64,000 nt of DNA from Niastella yeongjuensis (GTDB lineage: Bacteria > Bacteroidota > Bacteroidia > Chitinophagales > Chitinophagaceae): assembly GCF_900110245.1 (NCBI RefSeq), contig NZ_FOCZ01000003.1, positions 62,001 through 126,000 on the forward strand. Reading direction: 5' to 3'. This document shows positions 43,701 to 52,715 of the stretch, in pieces. The position numbers and the translations under genes are program-made. The number at the start of each line of letters is the position of its first letter. Positions within the stretch are counted from its first letter, which is position 1. The notes under the pieces were generated by a model. That model was given only the letters and a program-made list of their open reading frames with translations, searched no databases and was not told the origin of the DNA.

Positions 43701-44045
43701 AGGCTTAGAAGCTCTTTTTTCAATAGTCGACCGGAAGATGGTGATGTTCTCATTTTCGAGCCGGTAAGCCAGGCCGGTACCAAGCAGTACCTGTTGTAAT
43801 GCTTCCTTTAATGGCACCTGCTGTAATTGATCTTTACCACTTTTCTTACCATTGATCAGGGCATCGCTATAAGTAATGGTAAAGCCTGACTGGGCCTGGA
43901 TCTGTTGGAGCACTTCCTTGAGCGATTTGCCCCGTGCATCCATACTAATAGTTTTGTCCTGGGCCCAAAGCTCCTGACCCTGGATTACAACCAGACAAAA
44001 AACAAGAAACAGCAGTCTGAATGAACTGGTGTAATTCTTTTTCAT
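40728..44045 (-). CDS. SusC/RagA-family TonB-dependent transporter with STN signalling domain
   Basis: A 1105-residue outer-membrane protein. In order: signal peptide to about residue 29, STN domain (DARGKSLKEVLQQIQAQSGFTITY, about 35-105) that contacts the FecR anti-sigma factor, carboxypeptidase-regulatory-like beta-sandwich (GTVTGVIVDSATNETIAYA), TonB box/plug (EVVVTALGLSKEKKQLASAI and YGGRGANGAIIVTTKKG) and the 22-strand barrel ending in ANIKLTF. The STN domain marks it as both importer and signal transducer for the sigma factor encoded at 47.8-48.4 kb. Confidence 0.95.
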   Translation of the reverse strand: MKKNYTSSFRLLFLVFCLVVIQGQELWAQDKTISMDARGKSLKEVLQQIQAQSGFTITYSDALINGKKSGKDQLQQVPLKEALQQVLLGTGLAYRLENENITIFRSTIEKRASKPGTVTGVIVDSATNETIAYATVRAGSTSVMSNADGVFELPASAANSNIMVSYQGYVTRSVLYEGNNDGGWTILLPKRNGALSEVVVTALGLSKEKKQLASAIQQISGDEVRRVKGTDIGTSMTGKISGLIVKNSSEFFTAPTFTLRGATPLLVINGTPYGNMTLRDIGADDIESISVLKGATAGALYGGRGANGAIIVTTKKGTKNKGLVVTVNSNTMFNAGFLTLPKVQTSYSAGLGGNFSNTDYVWGAKLDIGTMAMQWDPVTKQMTNQPLTSRGKDNFKNFLEPSYVTNNNISISQTGELGSFRASLTNINTKGQYPNAKANSFNFLVGGDMHVGKFKLEADLGYNKRYSPQVWGAGYGTQGYIYQILMWTGPEYDLRQYRDYWQTPDVQQNWMYKTWYDNPYLIAYEKLDAIDQNTINANLTLNYKLFPGANLLFRNGTDFAGNTETKRNPPNINSTSGGWFSKGVYSNNINYGFSTNNDLIFTISKHVNKLGIDGLTGGTINYSQAQNTFASTRNGLTVPGFYSLAGSLERPDVTATANKKQVNSLYGKLMLSWDNLLFVEATGRNDWSSTLPKSNRSYFYPSAGASLVLSEIWKMPSWTDMWKVRGSWAVTKSDPAVYATNRSYSTTLGAWNTLNSAAYTTGIINTDINPTTARTWEIGTAAYLLKNRLQVDVTYYNKYTYDQQINAPITPSTGFNSSLINTLETTVRRGIEITVDATAVRNKNFEWTTSFNWSTSKQYYKDLDPVFSTDNLWTKRGERTDYVAINDWDRDPYGNVIHLDNGRASKSVYKSRIGYLDPNWVAGLINRLRYKQFMVSFSFDGRFGGLMYEYMNDKMWDTGSHPDSDNQYRYEETVNKNQTFIGDGVKIVSGTATYDNYGRITKDTRVFAKNDKVVSYETYARSFKGGSPAGMLDPTFVKLREVTLEYMVPGNITHKIGAANASIALTAQNVWMWRKQFRFADPDNGTDNLNSPTNRYIGANIKLTF

Positions 44046-44121
44046 TTTTTTGTTTTTTACAATTGAATAGAATTCCTGTCACCCTGTTGGCAGGGTGTAA
44101 TAATAAATGAGCGTTAATTAT

Positions 44122-45078
44122 TTAATAGATAAGGACCGTTCTTGTATCGACGATCTTGTAATGAAAATCTCCGGCAAGACTTAATCGTGTCAGTACTTCA
44201 TTTAAGTTGTCTTTATTACTGAAGCTGGTAGTAAATGTCAGGTTTTTCAATGCTGCGCTTTGAATACGGACAGTGATCCCATAAATCGATTCCATACAAA
44301 AGGCAATGCCTTCCAGGCTTACATTTTTCAATTGGTAAACTTTGTCGGTCCAGCCTTTGTATAATGTTTTATCCAGTTTGTCTACTACGGGATGGTTGCC
44401 ACCGTTGTCGGTCATTAATCTTTCTCCGGCGCTCAGTACAGGAGAAACAGCCGATTCCCTGTCTTTATCCCCGTAATACACTTTTACTTTCCCGCTGGCC
44501 ACTGCCACCGTATATTGGCCGTTTCGCTGGCGGATGTCGAATGAGGTGCCCAATACCTTTGTATACAACTGGCCACTGTGTACAAGGAAGGGGCGTGTGG
44601 TATCCCTCGCCACTTCAAAAAATGCTTCCCCCTGTTTCAGGTATACATTCCTGATTTTACCAAAGGCCGTGGGGTAATCCAGTTCGGCGCCACCATTGAG
44701 CCAGATCACGGTGCCATCTCCCAGGGCAAGCCGCATCTGTTCGTTGGAGGGCACTTTAATACTGTGTATGGCTACCTGCTCACTACCGTGGGTAGCGCTT
44801 TTTTTATAGGTGTGGGTTAAATACAAAGCTGTACAAAGCACGGCCAGCAGTACAGAGGCCGCGGCCAGGTATTTTACCCAGGGCATGTGGCTAACGGACA
44901 GGGAAAGCCTGTTACTGATCATCAGCCATACACGGTTTTTCATAGCAACTATGCGGTCTGCTTCTGCTGGTTTGTGCTCCAGCGTATTGAACCATTCATC
45001 CAGCAATTGTTCTTCCGCCTCATTTAATTCATTGCTTTCCTTACGCTTCAATAACTCATATAATTCGAGGTCGTTCAT
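44122..45078 (-). CDS. FecR-family anti-sigma factor
   Basis: A 318-residue single-pass inner-membrane protein. The cytosolic N-terminus (LLKRKESNELNEAEEQLLDEWF) binds the sigma factor; one helix (about 66-88); then the periplasmic FecR domain (DGTVIWLNGGAELDYPTAFG, FEVARDTTRPFLVH, VLGTSFDIR) and a C-terminal DUF4974/STN-like part (VSLEGIAFCMESIYGITVRI). It passes the signal from the SusC STN domain. Here it is split from its sigma gene by a phospholipase C gene. Confidence 0.92.
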   Translation of the reverse strand: MNDLELYELLKRKESNELNEAEEQLLDEWFNTLEHKPAEADRIVAMKNRVWLMISNRLSLSVSHMPWVKYLAAASVLLAVLCTALYLTHTYKKSATHGSEQVAIHSIKVPSNEQMRLALGDGTVIWLNGGAELDYPTAFGKIRNVYLKQGEAFFEVARDTTRPFLVHSGQLYTKVLGTSFDIRQRNGQYTVAVASGKVKVYYGDKDRESAVSPVLSAGERLMTDNGGNHPVVDKLDKTLYKGWTDKVYQLKNVSLEGIAFCMESIYGITVRIQSAALKNLTFTTSFSNKDNLNEVLTRLSLAGDFHYKIVDTRTVLIY

Positions 45079-45105
45079 CTTTTTTCTTTTAACGCTTCCC
45101 TGGTT

Positions 45106-47703
45106 TTAAAGGGAAACCTGACCCATCAGTGGGTCGCTAAAACTTTCCCGGCCTGTTTCTACGTGCCCGGCATAACGTCTTTCAAAAACTTCGTGGCCGG
45201 CCACCCGTATAGTAAAGTCATACCAGCCAAAACTTTTGCTGAGATCAATGATAATAGTTTCCCGGTCGCCGGTAATCCCTGCCTTACCAAGCGCTTGCTT
45301 TTTGGGCGTTGCGCCGTAAGCATTGTCCGTAAGGGTGATGGTTATTTTATTGGCCGGGTCAGTATTCCGGATTTTCAACTGGATATTACCGGTAAGTTGT
45401 TTGGCCTGCATCCGTGTACGCTGGTATTCGCAGGCCAGCTCCAATGGTGCATCATGCGCATTGCCTGCCAGCACGCGATAAAAGCCATTGGGGCCGTATA
45501 CTTCCAGTTTGTAAATGCCATTATCAAAATCTGCAATCGACCAGCTATCGGTGAGGGTATCACCAGGCGACACCGCGTAGTTCCAGGTGCGCATAGTACG
45601 AGCCACCGGTTGAAGGCCCGGCATGTCTTTCCAGGTACCAGTGGCATATACCAGGAAAGGAGCGCCTGCCGCCTTATTACCGAATACATCCTTGCCTGCC
45701 GTAAACGAAAGCGTGATCTGCCGCTTATCATCACTCAATTTCCCCTCCCCATACAATTGATAAGGCAGCGGCCGCGCCGGACGGATACCTTTTTCCTGCT
45801 GAGGCATGAAAGGGGAAGTGTGTGGGTTTGTATTGATCTGGTCTATTTCTGCTGTTGACAATGCCTTGAAAGAAGGAATTTCGACCTTGTACTTTGCATT
45901 GGTGATCAGTTCGATGTGATCATTCTTTTTTACCGGTTCAGGCGTAGGGGTTACTTCGCCATTGTATGGTTTGAACACCGAAGTAAGATCGCCGCACACT
46001 GTTCTGCGCCAGGCACTGATATTCTCTTCTTTGATGGCATGGCCCGATTTATGGCTCACAAACTTTTCAAGAAACTGCAATACCGAAGTATGATCGAATA
46101 CCTCGGAACAAACTGCTCCGCCCCTTGACCAGGGAGAGGCAACGATCATCGGCACCCGAAAGCCAAGTCCGATGGAGCCCGTACGCCCTTCGCGTCCAAG
46201 ACCGGGGCCGGGATACATCTTAGCCCGCGCTTCTTCCTGCTCTTTGGTCACCTGCTCTACGCTGCCGTCAATGCCGGCAGATGTTTTTCCACTGCCAGGC
46301 ATCCGTGGGTCTGGCGCCGCGAACGGCGGTACGTGATCAAAGTACCCGTCATTTTCATCATAGGTAAGAATAAAGATCGTTTTCTTCCACACTGCAGGGT
46401 TCTGCGTAAGAATATCTATCACTTCCGACATATACCATACGCCATACCAGGGACCGCCCGGATGATCGGAAAACCTGGCCGGCGCTACCAGCCACGACAC
46501 CTGCGGCAACGTTCCATTGGTTACATCAGCCCTGAACTGATGCAGCACATCTCCTTTAGGAATATTGATCTCCCGCTCTACGCCATTATCCATGTATTTG
46601 TAAGGCGCGAGATCGTGATAAAAAGGATCGTTGATATTAGTAGTTAATGCCTTTGCGTGCAGGCTCTTTTCACGGGGAGATAATTTTTCAAACTCCTCTT
46701 TTGACCATTTGGGCAGTTCGTCTGCAATCTTTTGCAACATGTCTTTCCGGAAAGCAATATTTTTTTCGAGTTGTTCTTTTTCTTCCGGTGTGCCGGAAAA
46801 GTGTTGCTGCTTTTCCAGTAAACCATCAAGCTCTTTGGTAACACGTCCCTGGTGTCTTAGCAGGAATGGGTGATAACCCGGCGTAAATCGTACGTTGTAT
46901 TGCACAAACCATTCAAGCGGGTTGTCGGTGAAGTTGGCCAGCCATTCATTGGCTTCGCTGTCGAGACCAACCGAAATGCTCAACTCATTCTGATAGATGC
47001 GCCAGGAAATGTCATGTTCTTCCAGTCTTTCAGGGAACGTTTTCCAGGAAGCCCACCGGCCATAATCAACATCGCCGTTACGCACATTTGCTTTGGCGCT
47101 GATGTGCTGTTTTTCCCGCACTGTTCCCGTCCAGAAATAAAGCCGATTGGGTGTGGTGCCCGTAAGCGAAGAGCAGAAGTGTTGATCGCAAACTGTGAAA
47201 GCATCCGCCATTGCATAATAGAAAGGTACATCTTCACGGGTATAATAACCCATCGCCAACGGCATCTGTTTGTATTCGGGATTGCCCGACTTCTTCACTT
47301 CCAGCCAGCGATCGTGTTTGCCCTGGTTGCGGGCATCCACCTGGTCTTCCCACCGGTGTGGTAAAGAAGACATCCAGGTGATCTTTGTATCTTTTAAGTT
47401 ATAGCGGAAAGGTGCATATGTCTTTTTCAATTCATCCGTTTGCAGCCATACCTTATTTTTATTGGGTAGTGTAATGGCACGTGGATCATTAAAACCACGC
47501 ACGCCTTTCAGCATCCCGAATGTATGATCGAAAGAACGGTTCTCCTGCATTAGTATCACTACATGTTCTGCATCCTGCCAGGTGCTGCCCGCTTCAGGAT
47601 CAATAGCAAATGCTTTTTGAATAGATGGAGGCAGTATATTGGCAAAAGCCGCAGAGCCCGACAACAGCGCTGCTTTTTTAATAAAATTTCGTCTTGTATC
47701 CAT
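45106..47703 (-). CDS. Phosphocholine-specific phospholipase C (PlcC/PlcN-like), Tat-exported
   Basis: An 865-residue enzyme. A Tat-type signal is visible (DTRRNFIKKAALLSG). The phosphoesterase core has QENRSFDHTFG (Glu54-His60 metal/nucleophile region), LTGTTPNRLYFWTG and TYDENDGYFDHVPPF. The last about 200 residues are two beta domains typical of bacterial phosphocholine-specific PLCs. It cleaves phosphatidylcholine or sphingomyelin to a diglyceride/ceramide and phosphocholine. Its position between the sigma and FecR genes of a SusCD system places it under that system's control. Confidence 0.92.
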   Translation of the reverse strand: MDTRRNFIKKAALLSGSAAFANILPPSIQKAFAIDPEAGSTWQDAEHVVILMQENRSFDHTFGMLKGVRGFNDPRAITLPNKNKVWLQTDELKKTYAPFRYNLKDTKITWMSSLPHRWEDQVDARNQGKHDRWLEVKKSGNPEYKQMPLAMGYYTREDVPFYYAMADAFTVCDQHFCSSLTGTTPNRLYFWTGTVREKQHISAKANVRNGDVDYGRWASWKTFPERLEEHDISWRIYQNELSISVGLDSEANEWLANFTDNPLEWFVQYNVRFTPGYHPFLLRHQGRVTKELDGLLEKQQHFSGTPEEKEQLEKNIAFRKDMLQKIADELPKWSKEEFEKLSPREKSLHAKALTTNINDPFYHDLAPYKYMDNGVEREINIPKGDVLHQFRADVTNGTLPQVSWLVAPARFSDHPGGPWYGVWYMSEVIDILTQNPAVWKKTIFILTYDENDGYFDHVPPFAAPDPRMPGSGKTSAGIDGSVEQVTKEQEEARAKMYPGPGLGREGRTGSIGLGFRVPMIVASPWSRGGAVCSEVFDHTSVLQFLEKFVSHKSGHAIKEENISAWRRTVCGDLTSVFKPYNGEVTPTPEPVKKNDHIELITNAKYKVEIPSFKALSTAEIDQINTNPHTSPFMPQQEKGIRPARPLPYQLYGEGKLSDDKRQITLSFTAGKDVFGNKAAGAPFLVYATGTWKDMPGLQPVARTMRTWNYAVSPGDTLTDSWSIADFDNGIYKLEVYGPNGFYRVLAGNAHDAPLELACEYQRTRMQAKQLTGNIQLKIRNTDPANKITITLTDNAYGATPKKQALGKAGITGDRETIIIDLSKSFGWYDFTIRVAGHEVFERRYAGHVETGRESFSDPLMGQVSL

Positions 47704-47799
47704 ACAATGAAAGAGATAATTGATTGATGCTACCTAGTAAAGCCAGGTGAGAAGACCAGGTACCAATGGCCGATGTAAAGGAATTGTTACCAAAAACTA

Positions 47800-48369
47800 T
47801 TACAGGAAAAAGTTCAGCAACTGTGGGCCCAGGCGAAGGCGAAGCCTGCGTAAAGCCCTGCCCATGTGGTTCTTAACCGTTTGTTCTGAAAGGTCAAGTT
47901 CAGTAGCGATCTGTTGTATACTGAGGTGTTGGCGCCTGCTCATTTCAAAAACCTTACGCATCTGCTCCGGCATATCTTCCAGCTCATGCTGCAACAGCCT
48001 GGTTATTTCCTGCTGGGCAACACGGTCTTCAACAGCTTCTGCATAAAGCGTTTCTGCAGCCATTTGCTGTTTTACGAGCTTTGACTGCAATTGTTTTTTA
48101 TAATGCCTGAACACATAATGCTTTACAGACGTAACCAGGTAGGCTTCCAGGTTAATGGAAAGAAAAGGAGATTGCCGGTCGAGACAATGTTGCCAGAAAT
48201 TGCAAAACACTTCCTGCACACAATCTTCCGCATCCTGTTCAAAACCTAACTTGGCCATGGCCAGCCGCAACAGGCCCTCTGCATGACGGGTATACAATTC
48301 CTTAAAGGCATGGGAATCCCCTTTGTACAGCGCATTGGCCAGATCAAGATCGGAGAAGAGCCTATACAT
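47800..48369 (-). CDS. ECF sigma factor (FecI-like)
   Basis: A 189-residue sigma-70 factor. Region 2: AFKELYTRHAEGLLRLA, AEDCVQEVFCNFWQHC; region 4: MPEQMRKVFEMSRRQHLSIQQIATELDLSEQTVKNHMGRALRRLR. ATG 48369 is chosen; an in-frame GTG at 48387 adds six residues not usual in the family. It should direct transcription of the PLC-FecR-SusC-SusD genes when the SusC ligand is bound. It lies 73 bp behind the phosphatase gene. Confidence 0.9.
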   Translation of the reverse strand: MYRLFSDLDLANALYKGDSHAFKELYTRHAEGLLRLAMAKLGFEQDAEDCVQEVFCNFWQHCLDRQSPFLSINLEAYLVTSVKHYVFRHYKKQLQSKLVKQQMAAETLYAEAVEDRVAQQEITRLLQHELEDMPEQMRKVFEMSRRQHLSIQQIATELDLSEQTVKNHMGRALRRLRLRLGPQLLNFFL

Positions 48370-48409
48370 ATAACAAAGAAAGTGCACACATGTTACCCAA
48401 ATATTAAAG

Positions 48410-48430
48410 ACCCTCCTGTTTAAGGAGGGT
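48410..48430. other. Hairpin between phosphatase and sigma genes
   Basis: ACCCTCC (48410-48416) pairs with GGAGGGT (48424-48430). On the minus strand only a short CTTTAAT follows, so it may be a partial terminator or attenuator that lowers readthrough from the phosphatase gene into the sigma gene. Confidence 0.4.
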
Positions 48431-48442
48431 ATGAATTAATTT

Positions 48443-50332
48443 TTAATGAAAAAGCAACGCAGGGTCCAATGCTTTCCTTTCGCCGCCAATCTTTTGCATG
48501 AACAGATCAATGGAGGCTGGTCTTTCCACATCATAGTACAAGATTTTCACCCGGTGAAGCCCTGCTTGTAAAGCAATCTCACCAGGGCCGCCATTTCCAT
48601 TGTTAATATCCCGGTCAAATTCATCAATCAGCAACTGATCGTCGATAGAAAAGCGAAGCCAGTTTTCCCCATGCCCGGTAAACCGGTAAACACCAGCTGA
48701 ATCAATACGGATATACCCCGTAAAAGCAGCTCCCCAAAAATGTGCGCGTGGGAACATGCCTTCAAAATTATAGCCTGGTGTTACGCCAGTTTTCTCAAAG
48801 GAAAGTTTTTCAAAATCATCCAGCGACTTAATGGTGCCTGATCCATACCGGTAGTTAAGCCCCTGATTGAGCGTGCCTGCATTCTGCGCATTAAAAAACT
48901 CCTGTTTTACAAATTTCCTTTCGGCCAGGTTACTGCTGCCTTCTTTGCTGAATGCAACGGCTTTCACACTAACAGACTGGCTAAGTTGTAAAGGAGCCTT
49001 ATACAAAGCAGCGCTGCGCGTAGGGTTGCTGCCGTCTGTAGTATAACGCACTTCCAGATCGGAAAACGCTTTATCGATGCTTACACTAAGTTGGTTCGTA
49101 AATACAGATTGCGTGGCTATAATGTGTGGTGCAGGTGGCATTTTTCGTACAGCCGTAACATCATGCCAGTTTCCTTCCTTCTTTAATTCAAATGCGTCGA
49201 ACACTGCCCCGGTTTCGTCGATAGCCTGAAACTGGAGATCATTCTCATGTATTTTTACAGAGCCAAAATGATAAGCCGTCTTCACCTTATTAGTAAACCA
49301 GGAACGGAGTGGAGCAGAATGTTCAAGGTCTCCGCCACTTCCACCTACGTTCAGGTAGATCACACCGCCTTTCGTGGTGGGCTTTCCTTTGTAAATGGGC
49401 CACGTTCTTTCATAAGTATGAATGTGACCGTAGAAAACTATATCTACACCATATTTTTCATAAAGCCCGCGTGCCGGTTCAAGATAATGATTGCCTTCCC
49501 GGGCCAGGCTTTTCCGTGTATCTCCAAAATCATTTTCATCAGAAGAAAAGGGAGGATAGTGATGCGTAACGATTTTCCAGGTGGCGGTAGAATGCGCCAG
49601 TTCCCATTCAAGCCAGTCATATTGTTCCGATCCGGGCAACACACTATAACTGGTGTTCAACATAAAGAACTGAGCATTGCCATAGCGGAAAGAATAAAAA
49701 TAACCATTGCCAGGGTTGCGCATGTACTGATAATAATAAGGCGCATCATGCTCGTGGTTGCCGGGTATTGAATAGATGGGATATTTGCTCATAAAGAGAT
49801 TGCCCGGCGCCATAAAATGGTCTACCCAATTACTCTTGACATAGCCATAATCAACAATGTCACCACCGTGCAATGCAAAATTAGGACGTTCATTATATGC
49901 CAGTTCCGATATACGACCCCATGCTTCGGGGTTGTTTTGTGAATCGCTGAATACAGTAAATGCAAAAGGTGTATTGTCTTTTACTGCTGTTTTAAAGCAG
50001 GATACTTCACTAATGAGCGAGTCGCCTCCGGCAGCAACGGTAACCGCCCTATAGAAGTAAACAGTTTCTGCCTGTAGGCTGTCCAACACAGCCGTATGCA
50101 TGACGGTATTGCTAAAATCCATAGTACGGCGCGATAAATTGGGGGCAGTTGCATTGTATAATGCAGGACCGTATTCCACCCAGGATTTACCGGGTTCAGA
50201 GGTTTCCCATAAAATGGTGATACCGGTTTGGGTGGCAAATTGAAGATAGGGCTTTACGATAAAACGGGGTACCCTTGTACTAAATGCAAAATTGCTTATC
50301 AATAGCGAAAGTATTACAGTAACAAATTTCAT
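48443..50332 (-). CDS. Purple-acid-phosphatase-like metallophosphoesterase with CHB_HEX and PA14 domains
   Basis: A 629-residue exported protein (signal peptide ending near FAFST). Domains in order: fibronectin-like N-terminus (about 22-115, TGITILWETSEPGKSWVEYG), calcineurin-type phosphatase (about 120-330) with ALHGGDIVDYG, PGNHEHD, VTHHYPPFS and GHIHTYERT, a chitobiase C-terminal-type domain (RYTTDGSNPTRSAALY) and a C-terminal PA14 domain (GYIRIDSAGVYRFTGHGENWLRF). PA14 suggests binding to a surface or carbohydrate. First gene of the minus-strand phosphoester locus. Confidence 0.9.
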   Translation of the reverse strand: MKFVTVILSLLISNFAFSTRVPRFIVKPYLQFATQTGITILWETSEPGKSWVEYGPALYNATAPNLSRRTMDFSNTVMHTAVLDSLQAETVYFYRAVTVAAGGDSLISEVSCFKTAVKDNTPFAFTVFSDSQNNPEAWGRISELAYNERPNFALHGGDIVDYGYVKSNWVDHFMAPGNLFMSKYPIYSIPGNHEHDAPYYYQYMRNPGNGYFYSFRYGNAQFFMLNTSYSVLPGSEQYDWLEWELAHSTATWKIVTHHYPPFSSDENDFGDTRKSLAREGNHYLEPARGLYEKYGVDIVFYGHIHTYERTWPIYKGKPTTKGGVIYLNVGGSGGDLEHSAPLRSWFTNKVKTAYHFGSVKIHENDLQFQAIDETGAVFDAFELKKEGNWHDVTAVRKMPPAPHIIATQSVFTNQLSVSIDKAFSDLEVRYTTDGSNPTRSAALYKAPLQLSQSVSVKAVAFSKEGSSNLAERKFVKQEFFNAQNAGTLNQGLNYRYGSGTIKSLDDFEKLSFEKTGVTPGYNFEGMFPRAHFWGAAFTGYIRIDSAGVYRFTGHGENWLRFSIDDQLLIDEFDRDINNGNGGPGEIALQAGLHRVKILYYDVERPASIDLFMQKIGGERKALDPALLFH

Positions 50333-50576
50333 CTGTTTCTTGTTTGATTGATATTTTAAAGCCGGTCTTTGTTTTTATAGTAAAGACGGCTGATGGTTCC
50401 AGGTACCAATCCATATGATGAACGAATTGTTAACTGTCTGACGGTTCACGGTTAAACCCTTCTCATGCGAAGCTGCAGGATGTTCATGTCGGCAATATTC
50501 TGTAGTTTTACCCATATCGAGATGATTTCCAACGCTATTTGATATTCAAATGAGTAAAGAATATGGAGAATTCAGG

Positions 50577-50642
50577 CTATCATGTTGCCTAATAATTTCA
50601 AATCCCGCAGAAAAAAGTTCGAAATTTGTACGTTAAGGTACA
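50577..50642 (+). repeat. Dispersed hairpin element, copy B
   Basis: CTATCATGTTGCCTAATAAT then AAATCCCGCAGAAAAAAG, TTCGAAATT and the hairpin TGTAC-GTTAAG-GTACA (50627-50642). This copy is not followed by a terminator; the next gene starts 65 bp on. The rest of 50333-50576 shows no gene or other feature. Confidence 0.65.
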
Positions 50643-50707
50643 TATCTTAAAAAACAGATCATTCAAATAGTCAACAGATATAACTCCGGTCGTGGACGAA
50701 ACACAAA

Positions 50708-51244
50708 ATGAACTTCAGCTACAAACGAGAGATATTAAACCAGCTAATCAATTTCTTTTGGACAATCCTTTGTTTTGCTCCTGTACTTTCGTTTTGGATA
50801 AATGATGGTATAAACCTGTATTTTTATTTGTCCATAGTAATTGCTTTAATTTTTGGAATACTCCCGGAGAAAATATTGAACCGACTAATGTTAAGTTCAA
50901 GCAGAAAATTTTATGAAAGGTTTGGTGTGAAGTTCATCCGGAAATTTGTTCAAAATGGTGATACTGTTAAATCAATGGTCAATAACCGAAATCGGTTTAT
51001 CATAAAAGGAGTTTCTCAAGCACAACAGTACTTAAAAACCATAGCTATGTACGAACGCTTTCATTGGGTTTGTTTTACTTTTTTCTTGCTGACAGCTATC
51101 CGCTGCTTTTTTAATGGGTATAATAAACTTGGGTTGGCGATATCAGCAACTAATGTACTATATAACGTAAGCACAATCTTTTTACAACAGTACAATAAAA
51201 TCAGGATTAAGAAAATATCATCCCATGCAATTCGTATTGACTAA
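50708..51244 (+). CDS. Integral membrane protein of unknown function
   Basis: A 178-residue protein with four hydrophobic segments (about 12-30, 35-52, 118-135, 140-160) and basic connecting parts (SSSRKFYERFGVKFIRKFV). The ending NVSTIFLQQYNKIRIKK recalls the tail of the CrtO-type acyltransferase family (QRYNR-like), but the likeness is slight. AT-rich, isolated; the dispersed element B lies just upstream and could carry its promoter. Confidence 0.6.
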   Translation: MNFSYKREILNQLINFFWTILCFAPVLSFWINDGINLYFYLSIVIALIFGILPEKILNRLMLSSSRKFYERFGVKFIRKFVQNGDTVKSMVNNRNRFIIKGVSQAQQYLKTIAMYERFHWVCFTFFLLTAIRCFFNGYNKLGLAISATNVLYNVSTIFLQQYNKIRIKKISSHAIRID

Positions 51245-51411
51245 AATCGACCAAAATCGTAAAAAGTGGGGTCAGCTGGACAAATGTCTAGCCTGCTTAA
51301 ACAAGACATGTTGGGAATTCAGCGACTTACGAATATTAATTGTTCAAGCCTGACTATCCCTATGCAACCCGGCAAATAAATTGCAGGATAGAGATATAAA
51401 TATTTGACATT

Positions 51412-52038
51412 ATGGAAAGCTATACGCGCAAGCAGGATGTCGTTAACGGTCTGATACATGGCTTCGGCATGTTATTTGGCATTAGTGCAATTCCTGTTCT
51501 AACTGCAATTGCCACAGCCAATAATAATGTACCCGGCATCGTAGGGTCAGGCATTTACGGGTTTTGCTTTTTAATGCTCTTTACAGCTTCCACTATATTT
51601 CATATAACCAGGGATCCCGCTATCAGACTGCTTTTTATGAAGTTGGATCATATCAGTATTTATTTCTTCATTGCAGGAACGTATACACCTTTCTTATTGG
51701 TGTTCCTGAATAATTCTTTTGGGATAAGTCTCCTGGTGATTTTATGGAGTCTCGCGGTGGTAGGCGTTTTTATTAAAATTCGTTGGACAGGCAGGTTCGA
51801 CGTTATTTCAACAATAGTATACCTTGCAATGGGGTGGATCATGTTGGTCGGCTGGGGGAAATTCTTTAACGCCATGCCAGGTGATGTATTGATATTTATC
51901 ATCCTCGGCGGCGTACTATATACCGTGGGTTCCTTTTTTTATTTGTGGGACAAGTACACCTACACACATGCCGTATGGCACAGCTTTGTACTCGCAGCAG
52001 CTATTTGTCATTACATAGCAGTATTACTAACGATCTGA
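51412..52038 (+). CDS. Hemolysin III / PAQR-family membrane protein
   Basis: A 208-residue protein with seven hydrophobic helices. PAQR motifs: DVVNGLIHGFGMLFG at the start, STIFHI (the Ser...His metal-site pair), KLDHISIYFFIAGTYTPF with Asp-His, and HAVWHSFVLAAAICHY near the end. The family contains zinc-dependent hydrolase-like membrane proteins; hemolysis has been shown only for one member, so the name should be taken as a family label. A monocistronic gene whose end abuts a decayed NmrA-type gene. Confidence 0.9.
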   Translation: MESYTRKQDVVNGLIHGFGMLFGISAIPVLTAIATANNNVPGIVGSGIYGFCFLMLFTASTIFHITRDPAIRLLFMKLDHISIYFFIAGTYTPFLLVFLNNSFGISLLVILWSLAVVGVFIKIRWTGRFDVISTIVYLAMGWIMLVGWGKFFNAMPGDVLIFIILGGVLYTVGSFFYLWDKYTYTHAVWHSFVLAAAICHYIAVLLTI

Positions 52039-52054
52039 GAAAAGATGGGTCTGA

Positions 52055-52636
52055 AGGCACCTGCGTGAATGAAAATGCATGTCCCTGTTGATTGAGTGTA
52101 TCAACGATTTCGTTAAAGCTCATTAGCATGCCTACCAGGGGCAGGTACGCCCCATTCCCGGCCTCAGATGGTTTTGCAAATGCACCAGCTACAATTTTAC
52201 CAAGTTCTGTAATGTCTCCCATATGAATGCCACGTACCGTTGGATCCAAAGGGAGTGCCCAACCAACACTTCCGTTTTCCTGTTTTTGAGGTGCGAGCGC
52301 ACCGATAAAGTTCTGGTAAAAAAATGGCGCTATAACGAAGGTGTGAAAATCAAATCCGGCATCCTTAATGATCAGGTCGACTTTCGCCTTTCCGGTAAAA
52401 TGAGGAACACGGAACAAGCCCTTGCTGATTGCTTCTACATCCGGCAGTGTTGATCAAATAAAATATTTAACGCCGGCATCCCGGGCTGCATGAACAGCTG
52501 CTGTTGCCTGCTTCCCTTCATCGGTTCCTTTTTCCCAGAAATTAGTAACCAGGAAAACGCCAGATACCCCCTGAAAGGCAGTTTTAAGTGTATCAGGCCC
52601 AGGCATGAACCATCTAACTCCTGCGGAGGCGCTCAT
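52055..52636 (-). pseudogene. NmrA-family NAD(P)-binding protein, decayed
   Basis: The minus strand reads TLKTAFQGVSGVFLVTNFWEK...AARDAGVKYFI, then TGA at 52454-52456 in place of the conserved Trp, then STLPDVEAISKGLFRVPHFTGK and on to SFNEIVDTLNQQGH. It is therefore one reading frame broken by a single TGG-to-TGA change. The N-terminal Rossmann motif and the last part of the protein are missing; the flanks are occupied by a DUF6965-like gene and the hemolysin III gene. Clearly non-functional. Confidence 0.8.
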
Positions 52637-52715
52637 GTCAAAGGACTGGGGGGTCGGTTCATTAATCTTCGTCTCAATGTATAAAGTTATGTGATTTTTA
52701 TGCACCTTCGTACCT

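Noticed and set aside
45163-45858. 231-codon plus-strand open frame inside the phospholipase C gene
   Set aside because: Antisense to a clearly conserved phospholipase C; composition is that of a complementary shadow.
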